Source of the DNA: Oscillospiraceae bacterium | GTDB taxonomy: Bacteria > Bacillota > Clostridia > Oscillospirales > CAG-272 | NCBI GenBank assembly: GCA_015065295.1 | Contig: SVQN01000025.1 | Location: forward strand, 1 to 36,455 | Direction of reading: 5' to 3' | DNA length: 36,455 nt | Shown here: positions 32,309-36,455 of the stretch, in pieces | Layout of the letters: each line of letters begins with the position of its first letter | How positions within the stretch are numbered: the stretch's first letter is position 1 | Program-made: the position numbers and the translations under genes | The notes under the pieces: generated by a model | Databases searched by the model: none | The model's input: the letters and a program-made list of their open reading frames with translations, nothing else | Told to the model about the DNA's origin: nothing

Positions 32309-33484
32309 TCAAATATTTGCCAAAAAGAAAACTCCCACCGTCATCATAGATAACGATGGGAGGCAACTCCCCCAGTTGGGCTGGAACCAACGATCACCGC
32401 CGGAGGAATGCTCACGGCTATAGAAAATAAAAACCACAGAGGAATCCCACGCGGCATTCCTGCATAACCGCAGCTTAGGTGATTCCAGCCAGTTGAGACA
32501 GAGAAGGAACAAAAAGCCGAGACGGGGATTGATGTTGCCCGCATTGAACAGAAACCGATGCGTCGGAATGGCGAACAGTGGCTTGGTGTATTCACGGATT
32601 CCGTCGATGAGGAAATCGTCGATGTTCTGACTGGCAAGGATAATCGCCGATTCCTTCTTTCGTACACGTTTGGAGGCATTACGGATATATTCGATTGCAG
32701 TCAGATTTGTAAGGAACAGATACAGCTCATCAATCGAAGCCACCGTATTTCCGCAAGTCAAGAGCTTGTGATTCATGTAGGACAGGATGTTGAACAGCAT
32801 GGCATCCTTCAGTTTTTTGTTGCTGTCCATCAGCCCCTTGACGCCGAAGCAGATAAACTTATCATCGGAAATATTCGTGTGTCCGCAGAAGAATTTCGAC
32901 TCCGCGCCCTTACACATAGAGTTCAGTCCGAGACAGATTTCACGGAGAAGCTGCTCGGTGAACAGAGATTTACTACCCTGTTCGTACTTCAGATACTCGC
33001 TCTCCACCAGATCATAGAGGTCTGACATAATAGGATAGTCCTCAGAGCACAACCGATTGTAGTCCGTGTGATCGGTGATCCCATATTTTGTGTACAGTGT
33101 GGACAGCAGGATTTCGATGGCATCAATATGCTCGTCCGCGAAATCCTTGTAGGATCTAAAGAAGTCCTTCAGATACGAGATGTGCTGACTGAGTCTGGTG
33201 GATTTTCGGAAGGCTTCCGGCGCATCGTCATCCTCGGAGAAATCGTCCGCCCAGGCTTTCGGCTCCAGCGGATTGATGATATACCTGCCGGACATGAGGT
33301 CTATATAGCACCCTCCGAGATTGTTGGTCAGGTCTTCATACTCCTGCTCGGCATCGAGGATGATAATTGATTTACCGGCTTCACGGAGATTGGTCAGCAG
33401 GAGCTTCATCAGATACGACTTGGGGATTTTATGTTTTCTTCTATTTGTAATTGTAAATACACAAAGAAATAAGAACATCTTCAA
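32309..33484 (-). CDS. VirB4-like conjugation ATPase fragment (chimeric at both ends)
   Basis: The 391-codon frame carries genuine VirB4/TraE-family sequence only from about 33428 to 32540: KSYLMKLLLTNLREAGKS (the end of Walker A), IIILDAEQEYEDLTNNLGG, the Walker B ASIDELYLFL, and SAIILASQNIDDFL, REYTKPLFAIPTHRFLFNAG. These are typical of the conjugative-transfer ATPases of Clostridia integrative elements. The glycines of Walker A are missing: HKIPKSYL stands where GxxGxGKS should be, and codons before it belong to antisense of a different gene. After NINP the reading departs from the family. So it is an internal fragment with foreign ends and cannot be functional as written. Confidence 0.75.
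   Translation of the reverse strand: MKMFLFLCVFTITNRRKHKIPKSYLMKLLLTNLREAGKSIIILDAEQEYEDLTNNLGGCYIDLMSGRYIINPLEPKAWADDFSEDDDAPEAFRKSTRLSQHISYLKDFFRSYKDFADEHIDAIEILLSTLYTKYGITDHTDYNRLCSEDYPIMSDLYDLVESEYLKYEQGSKSLFTEQLLREICLGLNSMCKGAESKFFCGHTNISDDKFICFGVKGLMDSNKKLKDAMLFNILSYMNHKLLTCGNTVASIDELYLFLTNLTAIEYIRNASKRVRKKESAIILASQNIDDFLIDGIREYTKPLFAIPTHRFLFNAGNINPRLGFLFLLCLNWLESPKLRLCRNAAWDSSVVFIFYSREHSSGGDRWFQPNWGSCLPSLSMMTVGVFFLANI
32322..32362 (-). terminator. Strong terminator upstream of the GTPase gene
   Basis: On the minus strand an 11-bp stem CTCCCATCGTT / GACGGTGGGAG with a 9-nt loop and TTTTCTTTTT. It insulates the GTPase gene from the mosaic region to its right. Its original gene is not identifiable. 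Confidence 0.75.
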
Positions 33485-33599
33485 AAAACTTAATTTCCAA
33501 GGGAACGAAATTGAGATTTTTGAAGAGAGTGAAGAATCGTATTTCGATAAATACCTGAATATATGGCAATTATTCTCTCAGAATGTGAAGGATGCATAA
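33430..33599 (+). pseudogene. YobI-like NTPase fragment 1
   Basis: An AT-rich + strand stretch whose frame reads a short hydrophobic segment (CFLLFVIVNTQRNK) and then FKKLNFQGNEIEIFEES, SYFDKYLN before a TAA at 33597-33599. ExSxFDKYLNE is a hallmark before the Walker B region in YobI-family P-loop NTPases. The family sequence breaks off after YLN, where the next fragment starts in another frame. It has no start codon of its own. The base composition contrasts with the GC-rich VirB4 piece it abuts. Confidence 0.45.
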
Positions 33600-34288
33600 C
33601 AGATGATGAGAACAACGTTATTTTTATTCTTAACCATACCGGTATTGATATCTCCCATCGAAAAACATATATTCAGTACCTTAACACCGATATCCATGAT
33701 TTATCAAGCATTACTGAATATTCTCTGTGGGAAAGTCTTATTGTCTCAGATAGATTGGTATATTCAGAAAAAAACATTATGGACTATTTTCTGAACCACA
33801 AAAAACAATTGTCACCTGAGCTTATATCCTTCATTAATCGCGAAAAAACTGCGTTGAATTTTTCATCAGGAAACACAAGTTACCCCCAAGATCAGAATGA
33901 AGCGTTGTTCGATGAGATTATATCTTGTAATGAAATTAGCGACCAGCCATACAAAGAGATTATTACCACCCTCGGATTCACATACGAGAGTTTTGATCTT
34001 GAAGATATTGATGATGTCAAGGTAATAATTCTCATTAACAATAATATAATTCCTATGGAATCTGAAACTCTCAAGCATATGAGAAAGGAGTATCCTAATA
34101 CTATATACCAATATATTCGTCATAATATTGATTCATATGTGAAAATAATGACTGATGGTTTATACTCGCATTCTGAGCTTATAGAAATTTTGTCTTGGGA
34201 TGTATCTGATGAAATCAAGTTGAATTTCACCTGCGCCAGATCGTCCTTGGCGAATTCCCGCATGATGATCGTGCAGTCGAGGGACTGA
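33563..34288 (+). CDS. YobI-like NTPase C-terminal fragment joined to foreign sequence
   Basis: A 241-codon frame. Its first ~220 codons (…NNVIFILNHTGIDISHR…, SLWESLIVSDRLVYS, FINREKTALNF, TLGFTYESFDLEDIDDVK, VIILINNNIIPMESETL) are AT-rich, hydrophilic and resemble the C-terminal part of YobI-like proteins, which are large P-loop NTPases of uncertain, possibly defence-related role. The last ~20 codons from about 34223 are antisense to the stalk-protein fragment. No ribosome site precedes ATG 33563, which is inside fragment 1. Most likely a gene remnant. The YobI assignment is from pattern only. Confidence 0.45.
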   Translation: MAIILSECEGCITDDENNVIFILNHTGIDISHRKTYIQYLNTDIHDLSSITEYSLWESLIVSDRLVYSEKNIMDYFLNHKKQLSPELISFINREKTALNFSSGNTSYPQDQNEALFDEIISCNEISDQPYKEIITTLGFTYESFDLEDIDDVKVIILINNNIIPMESETLKHMRKEYPNTIYQYIRHNIDSYVKIMTDGLYSHSELIEILSWDVSDEIKLNFTCARSSLANSRMMIVQSRD

Positions 34289-34640
34289 TTTTCGAGGTTG
34301 CTCGTATCCTTCGGACGTTCGATCCACCAGCTGTCGAAGTTGGACGGATTGGACGCTTCGGAAAGGGTTCTGTACTTGTCCTTCCAGACCAGGTATTCGC
34401 TCGAGTCGGTTTCGTAGTTCCAGAAAAGACCGGACTGATCCAGTCTCTCGAACACGCTCATCTCACTGCCGTCGTTCTCTCTCGGATTGATGAGGACGGT
34501 ATTATTGGTGTCGAACCAGTCCACGGTGCACCCGAGGGTTTCGGCTACCACTCTCAGCGGCACCATCGTGCGGTCGCCGATCAGCTCGCTGGCTACATCC
34601 AGTTCGGTCTGCGTTCCGTCGATGATCTACCTGTACGGAT
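34224..34640 (-). pseudogene. Copper-amine-oxidase-N (stalk) domain protein fragment
   Basis: The minus-strand frame reads DGTQTELDVASELIGDRTM, then VPLRVVAETLGCTVDWFD and TVLINPREND, the repeat typical of the copper amine oxidase N-terminal (stalk-like) domain on secreted proteins of Bacillota. An acidic, Trp/Tyr-rich region follows (WNYETDSSEYLVWKDKY). Both ends are broken: the 5' side joins the pilus gene at about 34632, the 3' side joins the YobI-like piece at about 34223. It lacks a signal peptide and start. Confidence 0.65.
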
Positions 34641-35080
34641 TTTGCCGTCGCAGGCATATTGATTCCGAACAGCCGGACGTAGAAAGTCACGTCGCAGGTG
34701 CAGGTGTATCGGATTTTCATTCCGTCACGGGTGAAATCAAGGCTGATCGCATCGACGGTGTATTCATAAGAATCAAGCTCCACGGCGTTCAGAACATCGG
34801 CTTTGTAGGTGTTCTCCAACTTCGTCCGGTACGCACTCTCACCGGTCAGCTTCGCCGCATATTCCTCGAAATCACTTTCCCGCAGTGCGGTGTAGGTGTC
34901 TTCGGATATGGTATAGGCAAGGTTAGCAAGTCCTGTCTTCATAGCGTTACGGATCACGGTGGTCTGTATCTCAACATACGCAATATACATAACCGTTGAA
35001 ATGGTGAGCGAGAACACCAGAACGATGATCGCCGTAAAGATCGGGGACGAGCCACGTTTGCTTTGCAGTATTTCCCTCAT
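34502..35080 (-). CDS. Tad-pilus TadE/pilin-like protein, 3' end replaced
   Basis: A 192-codon frame starting MREILQSKRGSSPIFTAI with one membrane helix (about 11-33) and an extracytoplasmic domain (…KADVLNAVELDSYEYTVDA…, CTCDVTFYVRLFGINMPATAKSV). Small membrane-anchored proteins like this follow TadC and DUF4320 genes in Clostridia tad-type loci. The first ~150 codons are native; from about 34632 on the sequence is the stalk-protein piece in a wrong frame (HRRNADRTGCSQRADRR). The start shares ATGA with the DUF4320 stop, so the upstream junction is intact. Confidence 0.65.
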   Translation of the reverse strand: MREILQSKRGSSPIFTAIIVLVFSLTISTVMYIAYVEIQTTVIRNAMKTGLANLAYTISEDTYTALRESDFEEYAAKLTGESAYRTKLENTYKADVLNAVELDSYEYTVDAISLDFTRDGMKIRYTCTCDVTFYVRLFGINMPATAKSVQVDHRRNADRTGCSQRADRRPHDGAAESGSRNPRVHRGLVRHQ

Positions 35081-35499
35081 TTCCAGTATTCCTCCGATAC
35101 GCCTGCACCGACAGATACCAGATTGATGGGGAATAACCCGAAGTCACCGAATCCGCCGAGGTAGGCTTTGGCTGTCACTTTCACTTCAAACGGTGTGCCA
35201 AGCTGAATCTTCTTTTCGCTGTGGTAGTTGGTACTGACGGTATAATTGGTATCGTGCAATACCTTTACACCACTGCATATTGAGTTGAACAGCTTGTCCG
35301 TATCCGAATCCACTTCGCCGGAAAGCTGAATCTGCCGGGTGAGCTGGTCGGCGCACACATCAAGCTGCTGTTTGGCTGAGATGATGGAGAACAGATTCAG
35401 CGTGAAGGAAAGGAAGATCACAACGACGAGGCCAAAGACAACCGTTTCGATATAGGTTCCTTCGCCGCGATTGTCTTTCAGGATTTTCGCAATTTTCAT
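35077..35499 (-). CDS. DUF4320-like pilus assembly protein (TadE-like)
   Basis: A 140-residue protein starting MKIAKILKDNRGEGTYIET, with a membrane helix (about 18-42, VVFGLVVVIFLSFTLNLFS) and then SAKQQLDVCADQLTRQIQLSG. The RGExxYIE start followed by one helix is the TadE/DUF4320 pattern of minor pilins in Flp/Tad-type and conjugation loci. The start at 35499 overlaps the TadC stop (TTAATG); the longer in-frame version, which would run back into the TadC gene, is rejected. The stop overlaps the next pilus gene. This one appears complete, the only intact member of the mosaic region. Confidence 0.75.
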   Translation of the reverse strand: MKIAKILKDNRGEGTYIETVVFGLVVVIFLSFTLNLFSIISAKQQLDVCADQLTRQIQLSGEVDSDTDKLFNSICSGVKVLHDTNYTVSTNYHSEKKIQLGTPFEVKVTAKAYLGGFGDFGLFPINLVSVGAGVSEEYWK

Positions 35500-36074
35500 T
35501 AAAACAATCCCTCCAATGCTGTCAGGATTTGCATCAGGATCACCACCACATACATGAGCATGAAGCAGACGAGCATACACATGGACAGGCGTTTTACCTT
35601 GCCGGGGACTTTTGCGGCTTCGGCTTTCAGAAGCTGCCGCTGATAATCCGCAAATTTCATGGCAAGATTCGTCCAATATGCATCGGTTTCATCCCCTCGC
35701 AAAACACCGACCAGACCACGGGTCACGTCCGACAGCATGGAACTGCCCACACGGGATTCCAGTCGGGTCAATGCCGCTTCGTAGTTGCCCGACCGCATAT
35801 CCGCCGCCGTGATCGCAAGTTCCTGCTTCATGTCCTCACCGGCATTATCACGGTAGCTGTCGAGGATATACAGGACATCACGGTTGTGCTTGACAATGTC
35901 AAACGTAAGTTTTTCTTCTGCAGCAAACACATCTTCAACAGATTCATAGATGCTGTAATCGAGAGTAACAACTCTCATTTCAGGATGCTCCTTGTTGAAT
36001 TTTACGATCTGTTGGATAACCTCAGGTTCAAGTTCCCACGCATGAGCAACTGTGATTGTTTGAATTGTTCTCAA
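35499..36074 (-). CDS. Chimera: solute-binding-protein fragment fused to the TadC C-terminus
   Basis: The frame reads continuously for 191 codons but joins two unrelated proteins. Residues from about 58 (FDIVKHNRDVLYILDSY …, then GSSMLSDVTRGLVGVLRGDE, a membrane helix near 168-188) are the C-terminal part of TadC, the type II secretion F-like platform protein of Tad pili. Residues 1-57 (TIQTITVAHAWELEPEV, VKFNKEHPEMRVVTLDYS, VFAAEEKLT) are the sugar solute-binding-protein type. The switch is at about 35900, where both families read KLTFDIV-like sequence. The TTG at 36074 is not a convincing start. The native start of tadC is lost. Confidence 0.65.
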   Translation of the reverse strand: MRTIQTITVAHAWELEPEVIQQIVKFNKEHPEMRVVTLDYSIYESVEDVFAAEEKLTFDIVKHNRDVLYILDSYRDNAGEDMKQELAITAADMRSGNYEAALTRLESRVGSSMLSDVTRGLVGVLRGDETDAYWTNLAMKFADYQRQLLKAEAAKVPGKVKRLSMCMLVCFMLMYVVVILMQILTALEGLF

Positions 36075-36115
36075 ATCAAGATCTTCTGCATGACAGTATA
36101 AAACAGGAAAGAACT
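35900..36115 (-). pseudogene. Solute-binding-protein fragment
   Basis: The same minus frame is open upstream to about 36113 (YCHAEDLDLRTIQTITVAH), so the foreign piece is longer than the TTG-started frame. It resembles the middle of a cluster 1 sugar-binding protein, and is not the gene at 6102-7595. Both ends abut other genes: TadC on one side, IS256 on the other. Confidence 0.5.
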
Positions 36116-36455
36116 CTTACGCGACTTCGTCAACAGTCAGCACTTCACCAACACCACCGACATCCTGAACAGTATGAAAGACCTGTTCAGCGACGTCCTC
36201 CAACAGGTCATGGAAGCCGAACTGGAGGAAACGCTGGGCTACGAAAAAAGCGGACACGCGTCGGAAAATACCGAATCCGGCAAGGGTAAAAACTACCGCA
36301 ACGGCTACTCGAAAAAGACCGTAAAAACGCAGCTCGGCGAAATCGATGTCAAAATTCCCCGCGACCGGAACGGCGAGTATGAACCGAAAATCATCGGCAA
36401 ATACAGCCGGAACGCCGACGGTATGGAAGAAAAAATCCTCGCCCTGTACGCCTGC
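36102..36455 (+). mobile_element. IS256-family (mutator) transposase, N-terminal part, cut by the window end
   Basis: The + frame from 36102 reads NRKELLRDFVNSQHFTNTTD, then MKDLFSDVLQQVMEAELEE, LGYEKSGH, NYRNGYSKKTVKTQLGEI and VKIPRDRNGEYEPKIIGKYSR. This is the conserved N-terminus of IS256-like DDE transposases. The frame has a TAA at 36099-36101 and no start codon before ATG 36174, so either the first ~20 residues come from a lost start or the gene is joined to foreign DNA at about 36105. The catalytic DDE residues lie beyond the right edge. Confidence 0.85.

Noticed and set aside
32340-32400. A tRNA-like T-arm (GTTGG, TTCCAGC, CCAAC) on the minus strand
   Set aside because: No matching acceptor, D-arm or anticodon arm is found upstream and the loop departs from TTCRANY. 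The adjacent structure is better explained as a terminator.
36056-36289. A 77-codon + strand frame near the right edge
   Set aside because: It is an out-of-frame reading of the IS256 transposase.
1-36455. CRISPR arrays, rRNA genes and standard riboswitches
   Set aside because: No regular short direct repeats with spacers, no rRNA-like conserved stretches and no recognisable riboswitch core were seen, though this was by eye only.

Overview
The window looks like a chromosomal segment of an uncultured gut-type member of the Clostridia (Bacillota, probably Oscillospirales or a relative). The grounds are moderately GC-rich coding sequence, near-consensus sigma-A promoters with 17-bp spacers, GGAGG-type ribosome binding sites, and families typical of that group: YfhO, DUF951, CD3324-like, DUF3791/DUF3990 and FGGY-kinase sugar operons. 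No rRNA, convincing tRNA or CRISPR array is visible.

Layout. 1-400: the end of an IS21-like element running off the left edge, then an AT-rich gene fragment. 464-6061: a housekeeping block on the + strand (DUF951, YfhO, ruvA, ruvB, NUDIX) with a MITE and a hairpin repeat inserted between ruvA and ruvB. 6102-8443: minus-strand genes (orphan sugar-binding lipoprotein, zinc-ribbon protein, CD3324-like protein). 8581-9258: a gene-free inverted-repeat element. 9325-12864: a MarR regulator overlapping a JAMM-motif protein, a membrane-anchored unknown, an XRE regulator and a second NUDIX. 13162-17259: an FGGY sugar kinase, an ECF-type sigma factor with a very long C-terminal extension, and an aldo/keto reductase. 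17281-21728: an MBOAT O-acyltransferase plus SGNH-like partner flanked by two repeat-rich intergenic regions. 21762-25793: a minus-strand operon in which a three-gene DUF3990/small protein/DUF3791 cassette precedes a Gfo/Idh/MocA oxidoreductase, a GH32-like protein and a HAD phosphatase. 25851-29581: a + strand operon of FGGY kinase, URO-D-like protein and GH130 glycoside phosphorylase. 29606-32257: an 870-residue TetM/EF-G-like translational GTPase fused to a YacP/Rae1-like NYN nuclease domain.

32322-36455 is different: a patchwork of short pieces of unrelated genes (VirB4-like conjugation ATPase, YobI-like NTPase, copper-amine-oxidase-N stalk protein, Tad pilus genes, a solute-binding protein, an IS256 transposase) joined in both orientations, often in the middle of a codon run. 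It may be a real degenerate integrated element, but chimeric assembly is at least as likely.

The most interesting items are the GTPase-NYN fusion, which suggests a factor that binds the ribosomal A site and carries its own mRNA nuclease; the tripartite ART-like cassette heading a metabolic operon; the sigma factor with a winged-helix-like extension; the JAMM protein overlapping a MarR gene; and three families of non-autonomous repeats, one of them present as three 185-186 bp copies.
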